The notes below the pieces were generated by a model that saw only the letters and a program-made list of their open reading frames with translations, was not told the origin of the DNA and did not search any database. A stretch of 64,000 nt of DNA from Phormidium tenue FACHB-886 (GTDB taxonomy: Bacteria > Cyanobacteriota > Cyanobacteriia > Elainellales > Elainellaceae): assembly GCF_014764505.1 (NCBI RefSeq), contig NZ_JACXWX010000008.1, forward strand, positions 167,723 through 231,722, read 5' to 3'. The translations under genes and the position numbers were made by a program. Shown piece by piece: positions 55,271 through 63,893 of the stretch. The stretch's first letter is position 1; every line of letters begins with the position of its first letter.

Positions 55271-55471
55271 TCAGCGCAGCCCGATCCAGGTGAAGAAATC
55301 TTGCCCTGTCAGGAATTCAATTATCACTAGGGCAACAAAGCCGATCATCGCAAAGCGACCGTTAATAATCTCGGCGTAAGGCGTCCAGCCGAAAGCCGGC
55401 TTTGACTCAAGTTCTGGCTGCGGCGCTTCGGCATTCGCTGCCGGGGAAAGAGGAGTGACATCTTCGCTCAT
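55271..55471 (-). CDS. hli: High-light-inducible protein (Hlip/SCP)
   Basis: A 66-residue single-helix protein. The chlorophyll-binding motif is clear: AEIINGRFAMIGFVALVIIE (ExxNxRxAMIGF), preceded by FGWTPY and followed by EFLTGQDFFTWIGL. The Pro/Glu-rich N-terminus (SPAANAEAPQPELESKP) is soluble. Hlips bind chlorophyll and carotenoids in thylakoid membranes and protect photosystem II assembly intermediates. The gene stands five bases before the TrmJ-like gene and 74 bases after a small membrane protein gene, all on the minus strand. Confidence 0.93.
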   Translation of the reverse strand: MSEDVTPLSPAANAEAPQPELESKPAFGWTPYAEIINGRFAMIGFVALVIIEFLTGQDFFTWIGLR

Positions 55472-55544
55472 GGCGTTTATAAGAAGTGCTAATGGGATGC
55501 TTGAACCGCAAGCTCGATAGGCTGAACTGGCTCAACTGTCGATG

Positions 55545-55958
55545 TTACCACCACTGCCCACCCTGAAATCGCCAGCGTGGAAAAACGACGCGCATCAGCG
55601 TTTGCGAAGCCGTGAAAACTGCTAGCCAAACAAAACTATAATGCAGCAAAAACAGGCTGATAGGCATTTCACGCGAAAACCCCGGCAGCCCCACGATCGC
55701 AAACATCATGATCAGAAACACCGCCTCCCAAATACCAGCCAAAAGCTGAAAGGCAGCGGGCCAATCGTGATCCCAGCGGAAGGTTTGTAGATGGTTATAA
55801 AGAATATCCCAACCCACACCAAACAGCGCTACATAGAAGATCGATACAAAGAACACAAAGTCGCCAAAGCCGATCGCAAACGGGATTGATACCAAAGCAC
55901 CGAACACAGCCAGCAGCAATAACCGAGTTTGCCAACGACCAAGTAAGGTAAGAGTCAT
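55545..55958 (-). CDS. Small integral membrane protein of unknown function
   Basis: A protein of about 137 residues with four predicted membrane segments (LLLLAVFGALVSIPFAIGF; FVFFVSIFYVALFGVGW; FQLLAGIWEAVFLIMMFAIVGL; LFLLHYSFVWLAVFTASQTL) and a charged loop NHLQTFRWDHDWPAAF between the second and third. I do not recognise a family. It ends with aromatic-basic FPRWRFQGGQWW. It lies between the FHA-flavoprotein and Hlip genes, 49 bases after the former, and is probably co-transcribed. An ATG at 55964 is also in frame. Confidence 0.7.
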   Translation of the reverse strand: MTLTLLGRWQTRLLLLAVFGALVSIPFAIGFGDFVFFVSIFYVALFGVGWDILYNHLQTFRWDHDWPAAFQLLAGIWEAVFLIMMFAIVGLPGFSREMPISLFLLHYSFVWLAVFTASQTLMRVVFPRWRFQGGQWW

Positions 55959-56007
55959 AAACAATTAATAAACATCAGCGAAATAAAACTGTGGAAGCGA
56001 GCAGCTC

Positions 56008-57990
56008 CTACGACGGAGCCTGGTTTGCCGCCCACCTCAGCCATTGTGATAGCGATCGGATACCATCGATCTTTTGCAAATTTGGAGCGTGCAGGCTGGT
56101 CAGACTATCTACCGCTTTCAAGGTAGCGTACTGCAATCCCAAGAAGCTATCTACTGCTGCGTGAGGACCCCCCAAGGTCATCGCGCCAGCCACATAAAGC
56201 CGTCCATTTTCAGAGCGCATTTCGGCTAGCTCAAACTCATTCGTGACAGCAAGCCGTCCCACTGGATTGAGCGGCAAGTTGTAGTGCGTCACCAGATCAT
56301 TCATCAGGGGACTAGTCTTGGGTTTGGCATCTAATCCAGTTGCATCAATGATAAAGTCAGCTTTGAGCTGAATTTTGCCTTTAAAGTCTTTTTCCTGGAT
56401 TGTGGTTAATGTGCCACCTTGCCCATCCGATTCCACCTTCTCCACTTCGCCAAACGTAATTTGGTACCAGCCCTGCCCGATCCCTTCCTGCACAATACGC
56501 TGCCAGTCGCGCCGATCGGCTGTGGTCGTGCCACCCCAGTCTGCCAGAAGAGCTTTGCGCTGCTGTGGATCGGCAGCTTCCAGTACCGCCCGTAGATCAC
56601 CCCCCCAGCAGGCTTTCGGCCAGTTAAATGGCTGGAGTTCGTAGTGATGTTTTACGACTCTTTGCGCTCTGCCATATCGATTACCTTTTGGCTTAGGCGA
56701 TCGCAACAGATGCAGCAGGGCAATATTGGCATTGCGCTGGCGAATTTCGTAGAGCCGCTGCACAATCCGAGATGCCACAATGCCACGCCCCCGAATCATC
56801 ACCGTGCCACCATAGTGCGCTAGCTTTTCGTAGACATGCTCATGCGCTTCGTAGGCATTCACGACCGTTTTGAAATCCTGGGTCGCTTCGCGGTAAGCCT
56901 GCAGATCGGGCAAAAACTGGATAGCAGGATAACCCAGCGCCAGATGCACATAACGTGCCACCACAAAGGCATGATCGCGCTGGTTGGCGGTTGTGCGCGA
57001 AAAGGCAATTGCATACCGTCCGTCGTCGGTTTTGCGGATGGCGCGGATCCGCCCATACTGATAAATTTGGCTCCAGCCAATCCGCGCCATTTCTCGCTCG
57101 CTCGAATCAAACACATTGCCCGATCGCGGCGTATAGGTTTCGGCAAAAGTCGGCTCAGCAAACACCTGCCACAGATAGCGGCAGGCGCTGCCAACTTGTC
57201 CGCGTTTCAGGTCATGCCAAGCTTCTCGGAAGGCATAGCTGGGGAAGCCCCAGATATTATCTGGACAGGAGTCAGAGTTCGATCGCAGGCGTTCCTGCGG
57301 CGGGATCTGCGAGTTGACACACAGCCGCTGATAGCGAGCATAGGGCTTATCCTCTATGCCGATCGCCGTAATTTGATTGACTTTTACCCCACCAATGCGC
57401 AGCAGATCTGTCCAGATAAAGCTGCCTAGCCCTGCGCCGAGTGCCGCATAATCAAATTCTTGAACGGGCAATCCCGTAGCAAGCAGATCGCGAATGGAAA
57501 CTTGGGCTGCCTGAAAGAGCGGCGGTGGAAAACTACCGGTAGTGGGTGCGCTGCCTGCGGGAACAGGTTGCGCCAACGGCGGAGCAGGCACGAACTGGGG
57601 AGCAAGCAGACCGGTATCCGGATGAAACAAAATCGTTGAGTTTTCGGCGGGTGCTGGAGCAGGACTGCAGCCCAGCGTCACCGTGATCTGGAACGGTCCG
57701 ATTTGTAAGGTATCTCCATTCGCTAGAAAACTGCGGCTGTGGCGCATTCCGTTAACCATCGTGCCGTTGCTGCTGCCTTGGTCAATCAGCACCACGCCGG
57801 CGCCGTCTTGGTCAAGCAGGACATGGTAGCGCGATACCTGCCCGCTGTCGAGTGCCACTCGCGAAACCCGCCGATCGCCCAGCATAGTTGGCAGTTTCGC
57901 AAATTCTCGCCCAATTGCTACGGGCAGTGTATAGAGCGGCGAGCGGCGTTCTCCAGTTGCGGGGTCTTCCCAGCTCAGTTGGATTTGCAT
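56008..57990 (-). CDS. FHA domain - flavin-type oxidoreductase fusion
   Basis: A 660-residue protein. Residues 1-110 are an FHA domain: IGREFAKLP, QVSRYHVLL (Ser-x-x-His), DQGSSNGTMVNG and DTLQIGPF, which binds phosphothreonine. A Pro/Ala-rich linker (about 110-165) follows. The rest (about 175-660) looks like an FAD/NAD(P)-binding protein: FDYAALGAGLGSFIWTDLLR as a glycine-rich site, ADFIIDATGLD near 575 and GRLYVAGAMTLGGPHAAVDS near 610, the usual flavoenzyme C-terminal site. A fusion of FHA with such an oxidoreductase is unusual. It lies 36 bases after a second FHA gene and is probably linked to kinase signalling; substrate and kinase are unknown. Confidence 0.8.
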   Translation of the reverse strand: MQIQLSWEDPATGERRSPLYTLPVAIGREFAKLPTMLGDRRVSRVALDSGQVSRYHVLLDQDGAGVVLIDQGSSNGTMVNGMRHSRSFLANGDTLQIGPFQITVTLGCSPAPAPAENSTILFHPDTGLLAPQFVPAPPLAQPVPAGSAPTTGSFPPPLFQAAQVSIRDLLATGLPVQEFDYAALGAGLGSFIWTDLLRIGGVKVNQITAIGIEDKPYARYQRLCVNSQIPPQERLRSNSDSCPDNIWGFPSYAFREAWHDLKRGQVGSACRYLWQVFAEPTFAETYTPRSGNVFDSSEREMARIGWSQIYQYGRIRAIRKTDDGRYAIAFSRTTANQRDHAFVVARYVHLALGYPAIQFLPDLQAYREATQDFKTVVNAYEAHEHVYEKLAHYGGTVMIRGRGIVASRIVQRLYEIRQRNANIALLHLLRSPKPKGNRYGRAQRVVKHHYELQPFNWPKACWGGDLRAVLEAADPQQRKALLADWGGTTTADRRDWQRIVQEGIGQGWYQITFGEVEKVESDGQGGTLTTIQEKDFKGKIQLKADFIIDATGLDAKPKTSPLMNDLVTHYNLPLNPVGRLAVTNEFELAEMRSENGRLYVAGAMTLGGPHAAVDSFLGLQYATLKAVDSLTSLHAPNLQKIDGIRSLSQWLRWAANQAPS

Positions 57991-58026
57991 AAAAGGCGAC
58001 TGGTGGTGAGCAAGGGGGGTCAGCCA

Positions 58027-58575
58027 TTAGGCATTAGGCAAGAGCAATTCGGTGAAGGCAGCAGCAAGCGACGTGCCACACCAGCCGCAACCAATACCCC
58101 GTCGATCATAAGGAGACACATGCTGGCAGTTGGGGCAACGTAAGCCATAGGTGGGGGGATGAGTTGCAGCCACAGGGGAGCTGGAAGTGGCGAGAGCTGG
58201 GGGGTTAGGCAGGGAAGCAGGGGCAACAACAGTGGGCGGCAGTGCAAGGGCGATGGTCTTTATTTTGAGTTCTGCCAGTCCAAGTTTAAGCCTGGAACCC
58301 TGCTGAAGCGGCACTACCCCCTGCGTAATGCTTTGCTGATCCACTAGAGGGGGGTTGCTGTCTCGCAGGTTGCGTAAGTAAAACAAATGTTCGCTAGGAT
58401 CAAAAAAGATTTCAATATGCAGCTTTGAGACCGTTGGATGCTGCAATACGAGATCGCACTGTGCCGGGTCTCGCCCAATGCGGATGGTTCCGGGTTGTTT
58501 AGTAGGCTGTTGATCGGTGAGGGTTTGGGTCTGAACCTGACCTGCTTCTACCCATTCCAATGTCAGTTGATTCAT
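58027..58575 (-). CDS. FHA domain - zinc-ribbon protein
   Basis: A 182-residue protein. The FHA domain is at about 28-110 (IRIGRDPAQCDLVLQHPTVSKLHIEI, with Arg-Ser/His pattern, and LRDSNPPLVDQQ). A Pro/Ala-rich linker follows, then a C-terminal zinc ribbon with two CxxC pairs (CPNCQHVSPYDRRGIGCGWCG). It is the first gene of the minus-strand run leading into the FHA-oxidoreductase, membrane protein, Hlip and TrmJ-like genes. It probably acts as a phospho-dependent adaptor; the kinase partner is not in the window. Confidence 0.8.
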   Translation of the reverse strand: MNQLTLEWVEAGQVQTQTLTDQQPTKQPGTIRIGRDPAQCDLVLQHPTVSKLHIEIFFDPSEHLFYLRNLRDSNPPLVDQQSITQGVVPLQQGSRLKLGLAELKIKTIALALPPTVVAPASLPNPPALATSSSPVAATHPPTYGLRCPNCQHVSPYDRRGIGCGWCGTSLAAAFTELLLPNA

Positions 58576-58739
58576 AACCCCGATGGATGTACTTAGATGA
58601 ATGAATAAATCTAAAGCACCAGCTCTTGTTTAACTGCTTTAAATATAGAAACTGCTACAGCGATCCCAAGTTAAATTCCCAACTGTCTCATTAAATAGCA
58701 AACCCCGTTGCCGAAATCGAAAATCCACAGGCTTTTTTC

Positions 58740-61184
58740 ATGACTACCCCGCCAGAGATTGCTTCATTAGGGACATCCTCACCCGAAAAACTTGTTTCTT
58801 TGTCTCGTCTGCAGGTGCTGCAGACGCTACGGCTTAGCCTACGCCCGGGGCAACAGCGTATGGCAGACTGGCAAGGAGGCTCGCTGGCAGTTTCGGCGGT
58901 GCCGGGTTCAGGCAAGTCTACGGGCATGGCAATTGCGGCGGCGATCTTCTTGGCAAAGCGGCTTCTAGCAGAGGAACGGCAGAGCAATCTTCTTGCCCCC
59001 GCTTCATCCTCCCTGCATTCCTCTACCTTCCCGCCAGGGCAGCTCATCCTCGTAACGTTCACCCGATCGGCAGTAGTAAATCTGAAGGGAAAAGTGCGGA
59101 ACTATTTGCGGCAGCTAACGCTAGCACCGCAGGGATTTACGGTATCTACACTACATGGGTTGGCACTCACTATTGCTTCGCGGCATCCACAGCTCTCAGG
59201 GTTGGATTTGAGCCAGGTGACGCTGGTATCACCCAATCAAAGCAGTCGATTGATCCGCACCTGTGTTGAGCAATGGATTTCAGCACATCCGCAGACCTAC
59301 CAACGCTTGGTGGAGGGGCGACAGTTCGACGGCGAAGAAACAGAGCGCCTGCGCCGACAGTCGGTGTTACGAACAGAAGTGCTGCCCGATCTGGCATATA
59401 CCGTGATCCACGAAGCCAAGAGTTCAGGGCTGATGCCGGATGTTCTGCGGAACTTTAGCCACGATGTGCAGCCCGCTTCTTCAGATGGAGCAACCGGTTT
59501 AGACTACGATGTGTTGATGATCGCCGCTGGGCTCTACGAGCGCTATCAGGCATTGCTGCGATCGCGCCGGCTAATAGACTACGACGACATGATTTTGGCA
59601 GCGCTGCGGGTGCTGGACGATGAAAGCGCCCGACGGAGCTGGCAGAGCCAGGTCTGTGCTGTGTTTGAAGACGAAGCTCAAGACTCTTCCCCGCTTCAGA
59701 CTAAACTGCTGCAAATTTTGGCAGCTGATCCAGCTTCCGGTAGTGAGACCATTCTGGAGGATCGTCCGCTTAATTTGGTGCGGGTAGGCGATCCCAATCA
59801 GGCAATTAACTCTACCTTTACCCCTGCTGATCCCTCCTTTTTCCGAGAATTCTGCGAACGCTGTGCACAGACAGGCGATCTAGCAGAAATGACGGAGGCG
59901 GGGCGCAGCAGTGGCGTAATCCTAGAGGCAGCAAACTTTATGCTGGATTGGGTCAACCAGCGTTATAGGACAGAGGAAGGAGAGCAGTTGCCGTTTCGCT
60001 CGCAGCATATTCAGCCTGTAGCGTTTGACGATCCGCAAGCAGATGCAAACCCAGCGCCCGAAGGAACTGGTTTAGAAATTCGCTTTCCGCCGGATGTGCA
60101 TCACACTGTAAATTTAATCGGGGCGCGAGTAGCAGAGTTGCTAACTCAGCATCCGGATGCAAGAGCGGCAGTGCTGGTACGCGAAAATCGGCAGGGGCGG
60201 TTTCTGGCAGAACGACTGCGCAATCCAGATTTGTTTGGTATCGATATCGATCTCCAGGCGCTAGGAATTGACGTGTATGACGTAGGAGAACGCGATCGCC
60301 ACTCCCACATTCCCGCCGAAATTTTGTCGCTCTTGCAATTTCTCGATCGTCCCCACTCGCCTGATTACCTCAAGGCAGCGTTGCAAACTTTGGTCGATCG
60401 CCAGCTCATTCCTACCCAAGACCTAAATGTACTGATCGCCTTTCCAGAGCAGTTCCTCTACCCCAACCCGCTCGACCCACCGCAGTCTGAACCGATGCAG
60501 CAAGCCAGACGGTATTGTGCAGGGCTGCTGCACGCCCGCTTAGAGCTACCCCAATACCAGCTAATTCCCTTTCTAGCGATGACGTTGCAGTACGAGCAGG
60601 CAGAGTTAGCAACGGCAGATAAGCTGGCAGAGCGGTTGGTGCAGCAAACGGCAGGCGATCAGTCAATGGCGGCAATGCTAGATGCGCTTAGCGAAATTGT
60701 CCAATCGGAGCGGTTTGAACCTGTGGAAATTGATGATCCAGAGCAGCGCTATCTTCGACCGAAACAGCTCACGATCATCACCATGCACAAAGCGAAAGGA
60801 CTCGATTGGGATTTTGTATTTATCCCATTCCTGCATGACCACTTGATCCCAGGCAGTCTTCGTACACTTCCTCAAATGCAGTTTTTGGGTGATCTAACTT
60901 TGTCTGAAGTGGCACGCGCCCAAATTCGCGCTTATATTCACGGTGAGTATCCACTGCCAGATGTTGTGGCTGCCTGGGAGCGCGCCAAGTGGCTCAAGCT
61001 CGCTGAAGAGTATCGATTGTTATATGTGGCGATGACCCGCGCTCGTCGGCTGCTATGGATGTCAGCGGCACACAAAGCTCCTTACTCCTGGAGCAACCCA
61101 GACAATTGCGATCGCCGTAACCCCTGTCCCGTATTACCTGCACTAGTGCAGCAGTTTCGATCGGCACTTGCAGCAAGAGGCTAA
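58740..61184 (+). CDS. UvrD/Rep-like superfamily I DNA helicase
   Basis: An 814-residue helicase with motif I (SAVPGSGKST, about residue 53), motif Ia (LVTFTRSAVVNLKGKV), motif II (VFEDEAQDSSPLQ, about 310), motif III (VRVGDPNQAIN), motif V (TIITMHKAKGLDWDFVFIPFL) and motif VI (YRLLYVAMTRARRLLWMSA). The order and spacing are those of UvrD/PcrA enzymes, but the sequence is divergent from canonical PcrA and lacks the typical C-terminal Tudor region. It probably unwinds DNA in repair or restart. The start has no clear ribosome site. It is divergent from the FHA run. Confidence 0.9.
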   Translation: MTTPPEIASLGTSSPEKLVSLSRLQVLQTLRLSLRPGQQRMADWQGGSLAVSAVPGSGKSTGMAIAAAIFLAKRLLAEERQSNLLAPASSSLHSSTFPPGQLILVTFTRSAVVNLKGKVRNYLRQLTLAPQGFTVSTLHGLALTIASRHPQLSGLDLSQVTLVSPNQSSRLIRTCVEQWISAHPQTYQRLVEGRQFDGEETERLRRQSVLRTEVLPDLAYTVIHEAKSSGLMPDVLRNFSHDVQPASSDGATGLDYDVLMIAAGLYERYQALLRSRRLIDYDDMILAALRVLDDESARRSWQSQVCAVFEDEAQDSSPLQTKLLQILAADPASGSETILEDRPLNLVRVGDPNQAINSTFTPADPSFFREFCERCAQTGDLAEMTEAGRSSGVILEAANFMLDWVNQRYRTEEGEQLPFRSQHIQPVAFDDPQADANPAPEGTGLEIRFPPDVHHTVNLIGARVAELLTQHPDARAAVLVRENRQGRFLAERLRNPDLFGIDIDLQALGIDVYDVGERDRHSHIPAEILSLLQFLDRPHSPDYLKAALQTLVDRQLIPTQDLNVLIAFPEQFLYPNPLDPPQSEPMQQARRYCAGLLHARLELPQYQLIPFLAMTLQYEQAELATADKLAERLVQQTAGDQSMAAMLDALSEIVQSERFEPVEIDDPEQRYLRPKQLTIITMHKAKGLDWDFVFIPFLHDHLIPGSLRTLPQMQFLGDLTLSEVARAQIRAYIHGEYPLPDVVAAWERAKWLKLAEEYRLLYVAMTRARRLLWMSAAHKAPYSWSNPDNCDRRNPCPVLPALVQQFRSALAARG

Positions 61185-61229
61185 GCCAAGCCTTCACTAG
61201 CAGTACACACTATATCCTTACAGCGATTG

Positions 61230-61742
61230 ATGCCCTTAACGTCTTCACCGCTCATCCTGACGCTCAAGCTAGACCCAGTCAGCTTTAATGCCCTTGATAG
61301 TCTACGGCAGCAGCACTTTCCAGCAGAGAGAAATTTCTTGCCCGCACACATCACGCTGTTCCATAAACTGCCTGTCGAACAACTTGCAGGTATTCGACAG
61401 GCTCTGCAAGAACTTTGTTCACAGACTTCTGGACTGCACCTGCTTTTTCCAGCCCTGCGCTTTCTAGGCAGAGGCGTAGCTGTGGAGGTCGATTGCCCAG
61501 AGCTAATTCGTCTACGAAAACAGCTTGCTCAAAAGTGGTGGTTGTGGTTGAGCACCCAAGACCAGCAAGGATACCGCCCCCACGTCACAATCCAGAATAA
61601 AGTCAGCTCAGATGAAGCCCGACGACTGCACAACCAACTTGCTAAAGAATGGGAACCGTTCAGCGGCAGTGGAGCGGGATTGCTGCTCTGGCGCTATGAG
61701 GGAGGTCCTTGGAAACTCGTCGAGGAGTTCAATTTTGAATAG
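61230..61742 (+). CDS. 2H phosphoesterase (2'-5' RNA ligase family)
   Basis: A 170-residue protein with the two HxT motifs of the 2H phosphoesterase fold: PAHITLFHKL (about residue 46) and RPHVTIQNKV (about 125), 80 residues apart as expected. Members include LigT and cyclic phosphodiesterases that act on 2',3'-cyclic phosphates or RNA ends. The reaction here is not known. ATG 61230 is preferred over an in-frame TTG at 61227. It follows the helicase by 45 bases and could be co-transcribed. Confidence 0.85.
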   Translation: MPLTSSPLILTLKLDPVSFNALDSLRQQHFPAERNFLPAHITLFHKLPVEQLAGIRQALQELCSQTSGLHLLFPALRFLGRGVAVEVDCPELIRLRKQLAQKWWLWLSTQDQQGYRPHVTIQNKVSSDEARRLHNQLAKEWEPFSGSGAGLLLWRYEGGPWKLVEEFNFE

Positions 61743-61794
61743 CTGCAGCCAGCCACAGCAGAAAATCCCGAATTTAGAGAGACAATATCCCGGT

Positions 61795-62286
61795 CTAGAA
61801 CGAGTACTCGTTGAAGGAAGTAGCCTTTCCTGAAGCATCAAATGCGAACACTGTAAAAGAATCTCGGCTTTCGCCCTCTTCCATTCCAGGCGTCCCAACT
61901 GGCATTCCCGGCACCGCAATTCCTACTACATCAGGATGCTCTGCCAATAAGCGCTTAATATCCGCTGCGGGAACATGTCCTTCAATCACATATCCATCGA
62001 TCACAGCAGTGTGGCAAGATGCTAATCCATCAGGCACCCCCCACTGCCGTTTTAAGCTTTCCATCTCAACCGCCGGAATATTTTTAGGTTGAAATCCTTG
62101 TCCAACCAGGTGATCCATCCAACCGCCACAGCAACTACAGCCCGGATCGCGGTATACATCGATATCTAATGCTGCCGGAGAAGCTACGGCACCTGGAGTA
62201 GCAAGTAAAATAACTGCGGCAAGCGTCAGAAGACATAGCGCAAGCCCTAAAGCATACCGACGTAGAAGTGTAAATTGATTAATCAT
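61795..62286 (-). CDS. DUF411 metal-binding protein
   Basis: A 163-residue exported protein. A signal-like segment (ALGLALCLLTLAAVILLATPGAVAS) is followed by the DUF411 domain: DIDVYRDPGCSCCGGWMDHL (the CxCC site), GVPDGLASCHTAVIDGYVIEGHVPAADIKRLL and GIAVPGMPVGTPGME. DUF411 proteins are often encoded near copper- or other metal-resistance genes and are thought to bind metal through the cysteines. GAGG lies four bases before the ATG at 62286; a longer frame to 62325 is less likely. It is convergent with the 2H phosphoesterase gene. Confidence 0.88.
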   Translation of the reverse strand: MINQFTLLRRYALGLALCLLTLAAVILLATPGAVASPAALDIDVYRDPGCSCCGGWMDHLVGQGFQPKNIPAVEMESLKRQWGVPDGLASCHTAVIDGYVIEGHVPAADIKRLLAEHPDVVGIAVPGMPVGTPGMEEGESRDSFTVFAFDASGKATSFNEYSF

Positions 62287-62523
62287 ATTGCCTCTTACAC
62301 TAAAGCTGAAGCAGCATTCCAACATTGCCGTTTAGCTTCGATGATCTCCATCATAGCCAAATCGCTAACTCCATAAGCTTTCCAGGTAAATTTCTTTAGC
62401 ACACGATGCTGGCTAACATGCAGTAGGGCAGAAAACTTACGCAGCTTCCAGAAGAATGACAATAAGATAGATTCAGAAGAGGCTAAAAAGTTAGCTACAA
62501 AATAATACGAGTGCCAACCCTCA

Positions 62524-63585
62524 ATGCACCCTGAATCCTACGAAAAACCTAATTCCCAACATGCTCTGCTAATCATGAATCCTACTGCTGGAGATGATGA
62601 GCCTAATCCAATGAAGTTACCTGAAATTGTAGAAGCTTTGGAAGCGGAAGGCATTCGAGCAGAGCTTACTTTCACAAAACCAGAGGAATCTCCAGCACTA
62701 ATCGCCGAGCAAGCAGTCAGAGAAGGCTACGACTTAGTTATTGTAGGGGGTGGTGATGGGACAGTAAGCGAAGTGGCAAAGGGATTACTGTATGCTCCAA
62801 TTCCATTAGGAATTATACCGATTGGCACTTATAACAACATTGCTCGCAGCTTAAATTTACCGAATAGCGTATCAGAAGCTTGCCAAGTAATTACTCATGG
62901 ACAGATCAAAGCAATCGACGTTGGGCAAGCAAACGATCAGCATTACTTTTTTGAAGCAGCAGGCGTAGGCTTGGATGCAGTGCTATTTCCGCTTGGAGAA
63001 GAAATCAAAGGCGGGCGCTGGGAGCGTATGATTCAAGCAGTTCGTTTAGCAATGAATTATGCACCCCAGCCCTTAATGATTCAGCTCGATCACATCGTTG
63101 CTCAAGCCCGTCCCCAGTCTGCTAGATTACCTCGCTTCAGACAGCGGCAGCAACTCTCTCACCGTGAATTATCTCGATTGGCAATGCTTGTCGTTATTGC
63201 CAATGCCCCTTATTATGGTACCGGTTTCACCGTAGCACCAGAAGCTATTATTGACGATGGTTTACTCACAATCAGCATCTTTCGGAATTTCAGCAAATGG
63301 GAGTTGCTCCGCCACTTCTGGTCAATCAGTCGTGGACAATATCACTACAGCCCTAAGATCGAAACCTATAATGCTGCAGAAGCAACACTAAACTCCAACG
63401 TAAAACTGCCTGTCCATCTCGATGGACACATCATTGGAACATTACCGGTTACTCTCAAGGTCTGCCGACATGCCCTAAAAGTAATTGTGCCATCTTTGAG
63501 CACGCCAGTTTATCAAGTACAAAGCGATCCCAATCCGCCAGTTGCTTTACCAGCTACAGGAAGTGATAAAACCCTCAGCAGTTAA
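62524..63585 (+). CDS. Diacylglycerol/lipid kinase family protein (YegS-like)
   Basis: A 353-residue protein with the DAGK catalytic domain: ALLIMNPTAGDD at the N-terminus, VIVGGGDGTVSEVAKGL (the GGGDGT nucleotide loop, about residue 78), LGIIPIGTYNNIARSL (the GTxNxxA motif) and, in the C-terminal domain, AGVGLDAVLFPLGEE and PVHLDGHIIG. It phosphorylates a lipid hydroxyl such as diacylglycerol or an undecaprenol- or sphingoid-type lipid; the substrate is not determinable. It is convergent with the rRNA operon. Confidence 0.9.
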   Translation: MHPESYEKPNSQHALLIMNPTAGDDEPNPMKLPEIVEALEAEGIRAELTFTKPEESPALIAEQAVREGYDLVIVGGGDGTVSEVAKGLLYAPIPLGIIPIGTYNNIARSLNLPNSVSEACQVITHGQIKAIDVGQANDQHYFFEAAGVGLDAVLFPLGEEIKGGRWERMIQAVRLAMNYAPQPLMIQLDHIVAQARPQSARLPRFRQRQQLSHRELSRLAMLVVIANAPYYGTGFTVAPEAIIDDGLLTISIFRNFSKWELLRHFWSISRGQYHYSPKIETYNAAEATLNSNVKLPVHLDGHIIGTLPVTLKVCRHALKVIVPSLSTPVYQVQSDPNPPVALPATGSDKTLSS

Positions 63586-63610
63586 CAGAACTAATCTATT
63601 TAAACTCCGA

Positions 63611-63654
63611 AGTGCAGCCTTGTGGCAAGTAAGATACTTCCTCAAGGCTGCACT
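63611..63654 (-). terminator. Hairpin downstream of 5S rRNA
   Basis: AGTGCAGCCTTG (63611-63622) pairs perfectly with its complement (63643-63654), and the inner bases extend the stem. It lies 12 bases after the 5S 3' end on the minus strand and is the likely operon terminator, although the T-run is poor. Confidence 0.6.
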
Positions 63655-63666
63655 AGAGAATATAGA

Positions 63667-63783
63667 CCTGGCACAGAGCTATTTTTGCAGGAGGCTACCC
63701 TCCAACTATCTTCGCCGCAGGTGCGTTTCACCACTCAGTTCGGGATGGATGAGCGTGGTTCCACACCGCCATATGCACCAGGA
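63667..63783 (-). rRNA. rrf: 5S ribosomal RNA
   Basis: The minus strand from 63783 reads TCCTGGTGCATATGGCGGTG, then GGAACCAC, the loop-A/B segment CCATCCCGAACT, GTGGTGAAACG and CCTGCGGCGA, and closes with GTGCCAGG complementary to the 5' end. This is the cyanobacterial 5S pattern over 117 bases. It follows 23S on the same strand, with an intervening spacer of about 110 bases that contains a seven-base stem (63865-63883). Confidence 0.95.
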
Positions 63784-63893
63784 ATGCTGTATGGGTTGCT
63801 GTTTCTTCTTCACAACCCAGAAGGCTGCATAGCGAGTCTTTATCAGTCAAAGTCAAATTGCTCTGTACTTGCAAACCAAGTACAACACCAATT

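Noticed and set aside
57739..58143. Plus-strand frame across the two FHA genes
   Set aside because: It is antisense to both FHA genes and spans their junction; no ribosome site or domain.
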